Source: Sedimentibacter sp050173715
GTDB lineage: Bacteria > Bacillota > Clostridia > Tissierellales > Sedimentibacteraceae
Assembly (NCBI GenBank): GCA_050173715.1
Contig: JBFXKO010000012.1
Coordinates: 36,908-100,907 of the forward strand
DNA length: 64,000 nt
Direction of reading: 5' to 3'
In this document: positions 35,293 through 43,637 of the stretch, piece by piece
Layout of the letters: the number at the start of each line of letters is the position of its first letter
Position numbering within the stretch: the stretch's first letter is position 1
Made by a program: the position numbers and the translations under genes
Notes under the pieces: model-generated
Databases searched by the model: none
What the model saw: the letters and a program-made list of their open reading frames with translations, nothing else
Told to the model about the DNA's origin: nothing

Positions 35293-35324
35293 AAGGCAAT
35301 CTTTCATTTTTGCAAGATTGCCTT
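35293..35324 (+). terminator. Hairpin after bioY
   Basis: 11-bp perfect stem AAGGCAATCTT / AAGATTGCCTT with a 10-base loop, beginning 5 bases after the bioY stop. The T-run is weak, but position supports termination. Confidence 0.7.
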
Positions 35325-35356
35325 CGTATAAAAATTATCTTCTAAAATCCTCGCTT

Positions 35357-35379
35357 GGAAACAAAAAGAACCATCCCCA
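35357..35379. repeat. REP-like fragment related to the vanW flanks
   Basis: GGAAACAAAAAGAACCATCC followed by CCA; read on the minus strand it begins TGGGGATGGTTCTTTTTG. It resembles the TGGGGACGGACCTTTT copies near vanW. It sits just beyond the end of the activase gene. Confidence 0.4.
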
Positions 35380-35393
35380 ATATTTTCCTTTGT

Positions 35394-36143
35394 TTATACA
35401 TAGCTTACCACTTCTATACCTTCCACTTGTATTAATTTCTTTAACTCATTTACCATTTCAACAGAGGGTCTTTTAAAATCTCTTGAAGGTTTTTCCATAC
35501 CCAATGCTTCATACTTTTCATCACCAAAATTATGATATGGCAATAATTCTATTTTAGGATTCTTAATGTTTGTCTTAACAAATTTTACAGTCTCAATAAT
35601 ATTTTCTTTGTCTGCATTAACTCCAACAATAAGTGGTACCCTTACAACAATATTATCATTTACCTCATTAAGTCTTTTAATATTACTTAATATCTTCTTG
35701 TTGCTTACTCCGGTAAATATTTTATGTTTCATGTCATCCATATGCTTTAAGTCAACAAAAATTAAATCCAGCTTTTTTAATATATCTTTTATTTCTTCAA
35801 ATTCAAAATATCCTGAAGTTTCTATTGCTAAGTTAATACCCCTGTCGTAAAGTTTATTAACCAACTCTCTCAACATATGCTGTTGCAAGGTTGCTTCTCC
35901 ACCTGAAAAAGTGACTCCACCTCCTGAGTACCTATAAAATATTTCTTGTCGTTCAATTATTTTAAGCAATTGTTCAACTGAATACTTATATACAAGGTTA
36001 TTATCAATATAAAGTCCTTCCGGGTTAGCGCACCATTTGCAACGAAGAGGACATCCTGCAAAAAATATAATTGTTCTTATTCCCTCGCCGTCATTAACTG
36101 AAAAATTTTGTGGCTCCATGAAATTTCCATATAAGTTGTTCAT
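35394..36143 (-). CDS. Glycyl-radical-enzyme activating protein (radical SAM, compact PflA type)
   Basis: The 249-residue radical-SAM enzyme abstracts hydrogen from the glycine of its partner. The S-adenosylmethionine cluster motif is CxxxCxxC in GCPLRCKWC (Cys31, Cys35, Cys38), followed by SGGGVTFSGGEATLQ and AIETSGYF. The ferredoxin-like insert with extra [4Fe-4S] clusters that follows the motif in most diol-dehydratase or decarboxylase activases (about 300 residues) is absent. In this it resembles PflA. It starts 9 bases after the glycyl radical enzyme stop and clearly serves it. Confidence 0.92.
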   Translation of the reverse strand: MNNLYGNFMEPQNFSVNDGEGIRTIIFFAGCPLRCKWCANPEGLYIDNNLVYKYSVEQLLKIIERQEIFYRYSGGGVTFSGGEATLQQHMLRELVNKLYDRGINLAIETSGYFEFEEIKDILKKLDLIFVDLKHMDDMKHKIFTGVSNKKILSNIKRLNEVNDNIVVRVPLIVGVNADKENIIETVKFVKTNIKNPKIELLPYHNFGDEKYEALGMEKPSRDFKRPSVEMVNELKKLIQVEGIEVVSYV

Positions 36144-36152
36144 ATAATTTAC

Positions 36153-38522
36153 CTAATAATTTTCATGTGCTGTTCTGGCTATAATTGCATCTTGCATGCT
36201 TCTTGATAGGTTCACAAACTGAGTGCTATATCCTGCCACCCTTACAAGAAGATCCTTGTAATTTTCAGGATGCTCTTGAGCCTTTCTCAGTGTTTCAGTA
36301 GAAATTGTATTAAACTGAACATGGAATGCTCCTAAAGCAAAGAATGTCTGTATCACGCTTCCCAGGTTGCTTTGTCCTCTCTTTGTATTTACTAAATCTT
36401 CATTTAATCTTAGATTTAATAATGTTCCTCCAGAATGAATATCCTGATTTAGTTTTGCTGCAGAGCGCATTGCTGCTAAAGGGGTTGATTTGTCAGAGCC
36501 TGCAAAAGGAGATACCCCTTCTGATAAAGGCTCCTTTGCCTTTCTACCGCATGGAGTTGCACCAACAACCTTGCCTGTAGGAAGGTAATTAGATATTCCC
36601 ATAAATGCTGTATTGAAATTATTGCCATTGATGTCTTTGTATTGATGACCTTCCTTATAATAATAATTAGCCATTTTTATGGCTATGTCATCAACAAAAT
36701 CATTGTCATTACCATATTTAGGAACTTCTAAGACCATTTGCCTCAATTCATCATAGCCTTCCCAGTTTGCATTAAGAGCATCTATCAATGTTCCCATATC
36801 AACTGCCTTATCTTCAAATACCAGCTTTTTAATAACTGCCAATGAGTTTGATGTTACAGCTAATCCAATACCAGTCAATACAGGTCCTAAGTTATATTTA
36901 GCTCCAGCATCAACTAAATCAACACCTTCCTCCAAGCAATTTTCTATGCAGGAGGATAAAAATGGTCTTGGTACTAATTCCTTGTGCAATTTCTGTGCTA
37001 CAAGGGATGAAATAACAGAATGCTCAATTAAATTATCAAATTGCTTGTAAAATGCTTTTTCAACTTCTTCATAGCTTTCAAATGTTTTAGGATTCTTTTC
37101 ATCAAGACCTATTTGTTCGCCTGTTATTCTTGAGTATCCTTGATTTAATGCATATTCCAGTGCAGCAGTGAAATTAATGTTAACCGCTGAAGTCCATTCA
37201 CCTGTTTTTCTGAAATGAGGCACAACACATCCGCAGTTATTCCAATCTCTTGCATCCTCCGGTTCATAGCCAGCATTTATAAGCATTTGATATCCTGCCT
37301 GGTCGCTGTGTATAGCCGGGAATCCTGTTCCCTTGCTTACTAAATGAGTTACTGCATCTAAAAATTCTCTCGGACAATCCTGATGAATTCTAACACTTAA
37401 TCCAGGTTGGTGTGTTTTTATTTTTTCAGTTGCTTGTAAAGCCATATATGACAAATCATTTGTAGCATCCTTACCGTCTCTTGTTTTTCCACCCACAGTG
37501 AGATTTTGGAACTGATTATATCCAGCAAAAAATTCAGCTGTATTGGCAGAAATTGTCCAAACCCATTCAGACAATTTAAGCCACAATGCTTCTATTAACT
37601 CCTGAGCTTCATCATTAGTAATAGTTTCATTATCAATATCAGTCTTATAATAAGGATACATGAACTGATCAAATCTTCCTACATTTAATGCAAGAGGATT
37701 TTCAGAAATAATTCCTCCTACCTGTGTAAACCAAACAAATTGAATTGCTTCATAAAATGTTGCAGGAGGGTTTTCAGGAACTCTTTTGCAAATCTGTGCT
37801 ATTTTTAAAAGCTCTTCTTTCCTTTTGGAATCATTTTCGACTGCTGCCATTTCCTTAGCCTTTTCAGAATATCTGTTGGCATAATTTATGATTCCTTCAG
37901 AAGTTAATATAACAGATTCATAGAACTCTTTTTTCTTCATGTTTTCGGCTGTTATATCATTTAGCTTTGATATATGTTCTCTTGCTTCTTTAATTATTCC
38001 ACCGAATCCTTTTTTAAACAACACATCTTGGTAATCGGGAGTTATTTCACCTACTGCCTGTCTCCACTTAGAATCGTTGTCAACAATTCCAGTATCAACA
38101 GCAACTTTTGCAGTTTCCTTTGGCAATTGTGCCAAAAATGATTCCTCAAGAGATTTGCCCTTCCAATAAGGAAATATATTTTTTCTCACATAATCTCTTT
38201 GCTCATCTGTCATAACATAAGGGTCTTGAACTCTTTTATCAAAATTGTCCATTTCTCTGTCAACCCATACCCAAGAAAATTCCGGAGTCAATATTCCGCA
38301 TTTTCTAAATTCACCAATTGCACCAACAATTAATTCTCCATCGAATATTTTTACTTCTAGCTGCTCACATGTATCTTTAAATGCTGTTGCTCTTCTTATA
38401 GGTATGGATTTACCTTCTGTTTTTTTGTGTGATTCAGTCCAAATTCTTGCTCTTTCATAAGAAATCGCAGGCTTAGAGTTAATATAGTTTTGTCTTATCA
38501 TTTCAATTCTTTCAGTTACCAT
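36153..38522 (-). CDS. Glycyl radical enzyme of unassigned substrate (PFL-like)
   Basis: The 789-residue protein has an N-terminal PFL-type domain from about residue 10 to 650. The active-site segment is NNCGCVVPHFRKTGEW (Cys430, Cys432). The C-terminal glycine-radical loop is RVAGYSTQFVNL with Gly764, then QDAIIART. Diol dehydratases, choline lyase, hydroxyproline dehydratase and arylacetate decarboxylases usually have Glu two residues after the catalytic Cys (CVE or CLE); here it is Val (CVV). PFL itself has Cys-Cys. So the reaction cannot be assigned. No microcompartment, small subunit or transporter gene is adjacent. AAAGGAG precedes ATG. Confidence 0.9.
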   Translation of the reverse strand: MVTERIEMIRQNYINSKPAISYERARIWTESHKKTEGKSIPIRRATAFKDTCEQLEVKIFDGELIVGAIGEFRKCGILTPEFSWVWVDREMDNFDKRVQDPYVMTDEQRDYVRKNIFPYWKGKSLEESFLAQLPKETAKVAVDTGIVDNDSKWRQAVGEITPDYQDVLFKKGFGGIIKEAREHISKLNDITAENMKKKEFYESVILTSEGIINYANRYSEKAKEMAAVENDSKRKEELLKIAQICKRVPENPPATFYEAIQFVWFTQVGGIISENPLALNVGRFDQFMYPYYKTDIDNETITNDEAQELIEALWLKLSEWVWTISANTAEFFAGYNQFQNLTVGGKTRDGKDATNDLSYMALQATEKIKTHQPGLSVRIHQDCPREFLDAVTHLVSKGTGFPAIHSDQAGYQMLINAGYEPEDARDWNNCGCVVPHFRKTGEWTSAVNINFTAALEYALNQGYSRITGEQIGLDEKNPKTFESYEEVEKAFYKQFDNLIEHSVISSLVAQKLHKELVPRPFLSSCIENCLEEGVDLVDAGAKYNLGPVLTGIGLAVTSNSLAVIKKLVFEDKAVDMGTLIDALNANWEGYDELRQMVLEVPKYGNDNDFVDDIAIKMANYYYKEGHQYKDINGNNFNTAFMGISNYLPTGKVVGATPCGRKAKEPLSEGVSPFAGSDKSTPLAAMRSAAKLNQDIHSGGTLLNLRLNEDLVNTKRGQSNLGSVIQTFFALGAFHVQFNTISTETLRKAQEHPENYKDLLVRVAGYSTQFVNLSRSMQDAIIARTAHENY

Positions 38523-38585
38523 AATATTCTCCTTTATGTTTTAATAATCACTTGTGCGTTATAACATACTTTCATTTTAAAAATA

Positions 38586-38605
38586 AACAGAATATAACTA
38601 TTCTG
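38586..38605 (-). promoter_or_regulatory. Palindrome in the gap between regulator and glycyl radical enzyme genes
   Basis: ACAGAATA TAAC TATTCTGT is a perfect 8-bp inverted repeat, followed on the minus strand by T-rich sequence. It may be an operator, a weak terminator or an mRNA processing hairpin. Confidence 0.5.
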
Positions 38606-38610
38606 TAATT

Positions 38611-39159
38611 TTAATATTTAACTATATTTTGAAATATAACTTCTTCATCGTATGGATTATTATACTCATGAAATTCATCAGCTTTAAATGATAAGGCAGC
38701 CGGAGCCTTTAAAACATACGCCTTGTTACTAATGACAATTTCAAGTATTCCCTCCGTTACTACCACATATTCCTCTGTAGATGATTTATGTGGCGAGGAA
38801 ACATGATGAGCCCCAGGAAGAAGCTTTATATAAAAATATTCAAAACCAGTTAGCGGATTGAAGGGAAACACATTGTACAATATCATTTTTCCATCTGATT
38901 CAAACACCGGTTCTAATTCATCAATATTCAATGCACTATTGTTATTTTGGCTGTTATTCAAAAATTCTGAAAATGAAATTTTTAATCCTGTAGAAATTTT
39001 CCATAATGTCGATATGGTAGGAGTTGATTCTACTCTTTCAATTTGCCCGAGCATAGCCTTGCTAACCCCTGTTAAGTTGGACGTTTCTTCAAGTGTCAGA
39101 CCTTTTTCAGCTCTTGTCTTTTTTAATGTGTTGCTTATGTTTAGCAATAAATTATTCAT
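38611..39159 (-). CDS. XRE-family regulator with C-terminal cupin domain
   Basis: The 182-residue protein has an N-terminal helix-turn-helix (KTRAEKGLTLEETSNLTGVS, then AMLGQIERVESTPTISTLWK; residues about 13-55). The C-terminal cupin (residues about 105-180) shows LLPGAHHVSSPHKSSTEEYV and FKADEFHEY. Such proteins sense small ligands through the cupin and control adjacent catabolic or polyamine genes. It lies 88 bases upstream of the glycyl radical enzyme on the same strand, so it probably regulates it and itself. Confidence 0.9.
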   Translation of the reverse strand: MNNLLLNISNTLKKTRAEKGLTLEETSNLTGVSKAMLGQIERVESTPTISTLWKISTGLKISFSEFLNNSQNNNSALNIDELEPVFESDGKMILYNVFPFNPLTGFEYFYIKLLPGAHHVSSPHKSSTEEYVVVTEGILEIVISNKAYVLKAPAALSFKADEFHEYNNPYDEEVIFQNIVKY

Positions 39160-39208
39160 CTTAACCTACTAAAATTATTTGTTAATTAATTATATAATTA
39201 TTGCAACA

Positions 39209-39234
39209 ATAATTTCTAATAAATTAGAAATTAT
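39209..39234 (-). promoter_or_regulatory. Perfect 26-base palindrome upstream of the XRE-cupin gene
   Basis: Arms ATAATTTCTAAT / ATTAGAAATTAT with a 2-base centre, about 50 bases upstream of the regulator ATG. It includes a TATAAT on the minus strand (39236-39231 region). It is a likely autoregulatory operator. The rest of the 334-base gap to the next, divergent gene is featureless and AT-rich. Confidence 0.65.
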
Positions 39235-39493
39235 ACGTTATATTGTACAATTTATAACCGCAAAATCGTAGCATTATATTGTTAATTTTACTCTATCTAT
39301 TTTTTCAATATTTTATCATATATTTTAAGATATGCAAGTATAACTTAATAAAAACTATTTTATATTTGGTCAACTAAATTCACAAAAATGAACTGCTATA
39401 ATTTTCATGCCTTATTAAATTAAACAATTTAAACTTCCACGCATATAATAATATTGTTTGCTAAGCAAATTAAAAAAAGGATGTGATTATTAA

Positions 39494-40150
39494 TTGTATA
39501 AAAAAAGCAATCCATTTATACCTGATTCATATTTAAAGGACAATATTAATAAAAACAACAGACCTTATAGAGCTCGAAATATTCTTTCAAAAAATAATTA
39601 TGCAGCATCTGTATTTTCTCAAGAAAACCCTCAAGAGCCTACTCCGCCGACTGAACAACCTGTTCCGGCAGAGCCTCAGGAAGAACTTCCTCCCGGTGAT
39701 GTTCCTGCTCTTCCAGCAGAGCCAGGCACAATACCTACAGAAGAGAGAGAATCAGTTGGATACATATCTGTAGGTGTGTTTACTGCTTCGGGCGCCCTGC
39801 CTGTAGAGGATGCAGTCGTAACAATTTATACTATTGATGAAGCAGGAGAAGAAAATGCTTTATATCATGTGGTTTCAGATGCCAGCGGTCAAGTTCCTCT
39901 CTTAGAGTTACCTGTAGTTTATGACCGTCTTAACCCTTTAGAAAGTTATGAGTATTATTTCAGCACCTATAATTTAAGAGTGCAGGCAATAAATTATTAT
40001 ACTTTCAACATGCTTGATGTTCGAGTATTTCCTGATACAACCACAAATTATATGGTTGATCTTATTCCAGTAGCTGCTGGTCCTGGAGGCCCCGTTCCAG
40101 AAATGACATTTGTGATTCCTCCAAGCCCAATAGATATTTCAAATGATTAG
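39494..40150 (+). CDS. Secreted/surface-type protein with carboxypeptidase-regulatory-like domain and Pro-rich linker
   Basis: The 218-residue protein has an N-terminal basic segment, a Pro/Glu-rich linker at residues about 42-80 (PTPPTEQPVPAEP and similar), and one beta-sandwich domain: SVGYISVGVFTASGALPVED, VVSDASGQVPLLELP and DVRVFPDTTTNYMVDLIP. The fold looks like carboxypeptidase-regulatory-like or CNA-B-like modules. No signal peptide is seen, so it may be an internal spore-coat or cortex protein. The start is TTG 39494 with AAAGGATGTGAT upstream. A paralogous domain is encoded at 53710-54189. It is the first gene of the peptidoglycan-binding cluster. Confidence 0.7.
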   Translation: MYKKSNPFIPDSYLKDNINKNNRPYRARNILSKNNYAASVFSQENPQEPTPPTEQPVPAEPQEELPPGDVPALPAEPGTIPTEERESVGYISVGVFTASGALPVEDAVVTIYTIDEAGEENALYHVVSDASGQVPLLELPVVYDRLNPLESYEYYFSTYNLRVQAINYYTFNMLDVRVFPDTTTNYMVDLIPVAAGPGGPVPEMTFVIPPSPIDISND

Positions 40151-40161
40151 GTGGTGTTATT

Positions 40162-41577
40162 ATGAGTATAGAAATTCCAGGCTTAACTCAAGTCGTTATA
40201 CCGGCTGCTATTACAGTGCACCTTGGTGCTCCTGACGAGTCGGCTGAAAATGTTACAGTATCTTTTCTAGATTATATAAAAAATGTTGCTTCCAGCGAAC
40301 TTTATCCAACATGGCCGGAAAGTGCCCTTAGAGCTAATATGTATGCAATAACATCAACAGCATTAAACAGAGTTTTTACTGAGTGGTACAGGTCCAGAGG
40401 ATATAATTTCGATATAACAAGCGATACTCGTTTTGATCAGGCATTTGTTAATAACAGAGGTATTTACGACTCTGTATCAGTAATAGCCGATCAAATTTTT
40501 GACAGCTATATTATAAGGCAAGGACAATTAGAACCGCTTTATGCTCAGTTTTGCGATGGTCGTGTTTCTCAGTGCCCGGGATTGCTTCAATGGGGCACTG
40601 TTGATTTAGCAAGACAAGGACTTACTCCATATGAAATTCTTCAATATTATTATGGCCAAAATATAAATATTGAAACAGATGCCCCATTGGCTGAAGCATA
40701 TGAAACATATCCTGGAGTCCCATTGCAGCTGGGAGATAATAATCCATACGTATTATTAATGCAAATTTCATTGAACACAATATCAACTAACTACCCTGCT
40801 ATTCCTAAAATTCCTAATCCTGTTGGAACCTTTAATGAAGCCACCCAAGCTTCAGTGCAAGAATTCCAGAGAATATTTGGCATGCCGGTTACAGGAATTA
40901 TAGACAAGGCAACTTGGTACCAAATACGAAGAATATATACAGCAGTCACTGACTTGGCTGAATTAACTTCACAAGGAATTATGCTGAGCGAAATACCTGA
41001 ATATACACCTACACCAGGTCCAAATGAAGTAATTCCGAGGGTTCAGGCTGTACAGTATTTTCTTAATGTTTTATCCGCTTTCTACAATTCAATTCCTTCT
41101 GTTGATATAAATGGAGTTCTTGATTCTCAAACAAGAACAGCTATAATGGAATTTCAAAAAACATTTAACCTGCCAATAACAGGACTTATTGACGAGCGAA
41201 CATGGAACACAATGTATAACCAAGTAGTTGGTATATTAGACACCTTGCCCCCATCAGCCATATCCCTTCCAAGCCTATTGTGGCCGGGCATAGTTTATCG
41301 ACAAGGCTCAGAGGGGCCAGGAGTCTATCTTATTCAACAATATTTATCATATATTGCTTCTGTATTAGAAGGAATTACTCCAACTGATCCGGACGGCATA
41401 TATGGGCCTCTAACAGAACAGGCAGTCAGAGAATTTCAGAATTATTTTGGAATAGATGTAACAGGTGTAGTTGACCAGTATACATGGAACAGAATAGTGC
41501 TTATTTATCGCAACTTAAGATTTGGCAACACAAGAAATGTGGGGCAATTTCCTGGAAATAATATAAGCGGACAATAA
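40162..41577 (+). CDS. SpoIID-like N-terminal domain with three peptidoglycan-binding repeats
   Basis: The 471-residue protein has a SpoIID/LytB-like part at residues about 30-165 (FLDYIKNVASSELYPTWPES, LRANMYAITSTALNRVF and a QFCDGRVSQCPGLLQWG segment). Three PG_binding_1 modules of about 80-90 residues follow. Each has the signature pattern: ASVQEFQRIFGMPVTGIIDKATW, AIMEFQKTFNLPITGLIDERTW and AVREFQNYFGIDVTGVVDQYTW. Such proteins bind or remodel spore or vegetative peptidoglycan. No signal peptide was seen. It lies 11 bases after the preceding gene, with AGGTGGTG before the ATG. Confidence 0.82.
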   Translation: MSIEIPGLTQVVIPAAITVHLGAPDESAENVTVSFLDYIKNVASSELYPTWPESALRANMYAITSTALNRVFTEWYRSRGYNFDITSDTRFDQAFVNNRGIYDSVSVIADQIFDSYIIRQGQLEPLYAQFCDGRVSQCPGLLQWGTVDLARQGLTPYEILQYYYGQNINIETDAPLAEAYETYPGVPLQLGDNNPYVLLMQISLNTISTNYPAIPKIPNPVGTFNEATQASVQEFQRIFGMPVTGIIDKATWYQIRRIYTAVTDLAELTSQGIMLSEIPEYTPTPGPNEVIPRVQAVQYFLNVLSAFYNSIPSVDINGVLDSQTRTAIMEFQKTFNLPITGLIDERTWNTMYNQVVGILDTLPPSAISLPSLLWPGIVYRQGSEGPGVYLIQQYLSYIASVLEGITPTDPDGIYGPLTEQAVREFQNYFGIDVTGVVDQYTWNRIVLIYRNLRFGNTRNVGQFPGNNISGQ

Positions 41578-41607
41578 TTTCATCAACTTTAGTTTAAGGA
41601 GGTCTAA

Positions 41608-42135
41608 ATGAAAAGTTTATTAGATGTTATTAAAGCTGAAAATCCCATATTGGAAATTCAGTTTAACTTAAGAGATATAGCACAAAACAATTCAGAAATC
41701 CCAATGATAATTCCTTCAGGAACCTGTGATTCACAAACATTGAATGCAGTAAAAGAATTTCAAAGAATTTTTGATCTGCCCATTACCGGCAAGGTTGATT
41801 ATGCAACATGGAAGACCTTAATCATAGAACATAAAAATTCAGCATACAACATAAATATGCCAAGTAATGTTTGCTGCTTCCCTGCGAATTCAAAAGAATA
41901 TAAAAAAGGTGATAATGATAATGTAATTTATATATTACAGATAATATTAAAAAATTATCACAATAAATATAAAAATTATGCCGATGTTCAATTGACAGGA
42001 ATATTTGATGAGCAAACAGAAACTGCACTAAAACAGTTTCAAAAATGCAGCAATCTTCCTGTAACAGGAATACTTGACAGACAATCATGGAATACTCTCA
42101 ACAAAATAAATGAAACCTGCAAATTATATGAATAG
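41608..42135 (+). CDS. Protein with two peptidoglycan-binding domains
   Basis: The 175-residue protein consists almost wholly of two PG_binding_1 modules, with signatures AVKEFQRIFDLPITGKVDYATW (residues about 50-71) and ALKQFQKCSNLPVTGILDRQSW (about 145-166). The modules are closest in pattern to those of the gene before it, which suggests duplication. AAGGAGG precedes ATG 41608. It has no catalytic domain. Confidence 0.85.
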   Translation: MKSLLDVIKAENPILEIQFNLRDIAQNNSEIPMIIPSGTCDSQTLNAVKEFQRIFDLPITGKVDYATWKTLIIEHKNSAYNINMPSNVCCFPANSKEYKKGDNDNVIYILQIILKNYHNKYKNYADVQLTGIFDEQTETALKQFQKCSNLPVTGILDRQSWNTLNKINETCKLYE

Positions 42136-42192
42136 TTTTATTAGATAACTTTATTAAAATTCAATGATTAAGAAAGGAGGCCATTGAGTAGA

Positions 42193-42403
42193 ATGAATAA
42201 TAATCAAAAGTTAAATAATGCTAACGTTCGAGCAATGCATTGAGCCAAATGGAACATACGATGAAAATACTCGCAATGCAGTTATTGCCTTTCAAACTAT
42301 GGAAAGTTTAGAACCTACAGGTATAGTTGACGAACAAACATTTAATGCAATAGTAGAAGTTTACCGAAGGCAAAGGTACGCAGGATCACCATTAAATAGA
42401 TAA
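42193..42403 (+). pseudogene. Decayed peptidoglycan-binding-domain gene
   Basis: AAAGGAGG precedes ATG 42193, giving MNNNQKLNNANVRAMH and then a stop at 42241-42243. The next frame (from 42218) continues the expected domain: EPNGTYDENTRNAVIAFQ, then LEPTGIVDEQTFNAIVEV, ending at 42403. So the start and the body are in different frames, with part of the first helix missing. The ATG at 42218 has no ribosome binding site and a stop two codons upstream. This is a broken sixth copy of the domain. Confidence 0.75.
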
Positions 42404-42445
42404 GATCGTTATTTTTGCGGTCTTGATTTTTCATAACGCAGCAAA

Positions 42446-42469
42446 AAAGACGGATAATAATCCGTCTTT
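42446..42469 (-). terminator. Terminator between the peptidoglycan-binding cluster and rsgI
   Basis: 10-bp stem AAAGACGGAT / ATCCGTCTTT with a 4-base loop. T-runs follow on the minus strand, downstream of rsgI; the plus side has a weaker T/A tail. Confidence 0.85.
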
Positions 42470-42495
42470 CAAAAAATTATGAAGAATAAAAAGTA

Positions 42496-43637
42496 TTAGT
42501 AATTTTTTTCTTTTTCAAATGCATTGCTCTTACTGCTTTTTTCTTTTTCTTCTTTTACTGGCTTGCTGCTATTTTTTTCTTCATCATTCTCTTCTATATC
42601 TTTTTCATCTTCATCAACTTCTTCAACTTCTTCAACTTNNNNNNNNNNNNNNNNNNNNNNNNNNNNNNNNNNNNNNNNNNNNNNNNNNNNNNNNNNNNNN
42701 NNNNNNNNNNNNNNNNNNNNNNNNNNNNNNNNNNNNNNTCAACTTCTTCAACTTCTTCAACTTTTTTATCATCTAATTCTTCTTCCAAATCATCTTCGAA
42801 AACAAATTCAACGTCCAAGCCTTTACTATAAGCTTGTGTCATTTTGTTTATTTCTTTTACTGAAAGTTTAAGAAGTTCATTTACCTGTTCTTCACTGATG
42901 TCATCAAATTCATCAGTACTTGCTATTAATTTTTGCACAAGATTTAATTTGCCAGGAGTAACATTCAATTTTCTTGCTTCTTCAACTCTTTCCCTGCCTA
43001 CAGCTTCAACAGTTATTTCTATTTCTTCTTTTTCTTCAGCCTCTGTTTCATCGTCAGCATCGGCTTCCTCTTCATCATCAGCTTCTTCTTTGTCTTCATC
43101 TTCTAAAGCTGTTTCTTCTTCATTTTCTTTGTCTTCTTCATCATCCTTATCTAATTCTTTTTCAATTTTATTTTTTAATTCTTCAGATTTTTCTTCATCC
43201 TTGTTAGAAACAGCTATTACAATTCCTGCATATTCATCTTCTGTTAGGTATCCTTCAGCTTCAAGCGCTTCAATTGTTTTTAAAATTGCTTTTTGTATTT
43301 TTTCATTATTTACATCTAATTCCTTTACAATTTTTTCTCCGTCATCATTTACCGCTATTACAGATATTACTCTGTCAAATGCATTGAGCTTGTATTCGAT
43401 TGATGGATTAACATCCAAGCTTACGTATGTAGCAGGAGCTGTGTATGCATATCCTGTTAAAGTTGAAATAGCCAATGCTGCTGCAATACTTCCTGCCTTA
43501 GCCATAAATTTAAATTTATTGTTCATATTTACCACCTGTCCTTTTTCATAGTGTTTGTTTTTTATTCTTGAAACAGCTCCATTGTCATACAATATAGCTG
43601 CTTCCTTGCCATTTGTTTCTAAAACAATACCTTTCAA
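42496..43637 (-). CDS. rsgI: RsgI-type anti-sigma-I factor with acidic repeat C-terminus (interrupted by an assembly gap)
   Basis: The N-terminal RsgI domain (MKGIVLETNGKEAAILYDNG) binds SigI. It is followed by a membrane segment (KAGSIAAALAISTLTGYAY) and the conserved extracytoplasmic TYVSLDVNPSIEYKLNAFDR, where related proteins are cleaved at Asn-Pro. Beyond residue about 145 the protein is Glu/Asp-rich. A 100-N gap at 42639-42738 lies in a 9-base tandem repeat coding EEV. After the gap the frame that ends SKPVKEEKEKSSKSNAFEKE and stops at 42498-42496 is biologically sensible. A frame that continues the gap length literally would end in nonsense near 42594. TTG start at 43637 overlaps the sigI stop. 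Confidence 0.85.
42639..42738. other. Assembly gap of exactly 100 N in a tandem repeat
   Basis: 100 N, the usual placeholder for unknown length. Both edges show the 9-base repeat TTCAACTTC, so the true repeat number is undetermined. Confidence 0.95.

Noticed and set aside
36153..38522. Choline TMA-lyase or 4-hydroxyphenylacetate decarboxylase
   Set aside because: The Cys-x-Glu active-site pair is missing, there is no decarboxylase small subunit and no microcompartment genes, and the activase lacks the extra cluster insert.
42519..42871. Plus-strand frames across the N gap
   Set aside because: They are antisense to rsgI, low-complexity (Leu/Phe/Ser-rich from the repeat), and span unknown bases.
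42844..43551. 235-codon Ser-rich plus-strand frame
   Set aside because: It is the complement of the Glu/Asp-rich rsgI coding strand; no ribosome binding site and composition typical of an antisense shadow.
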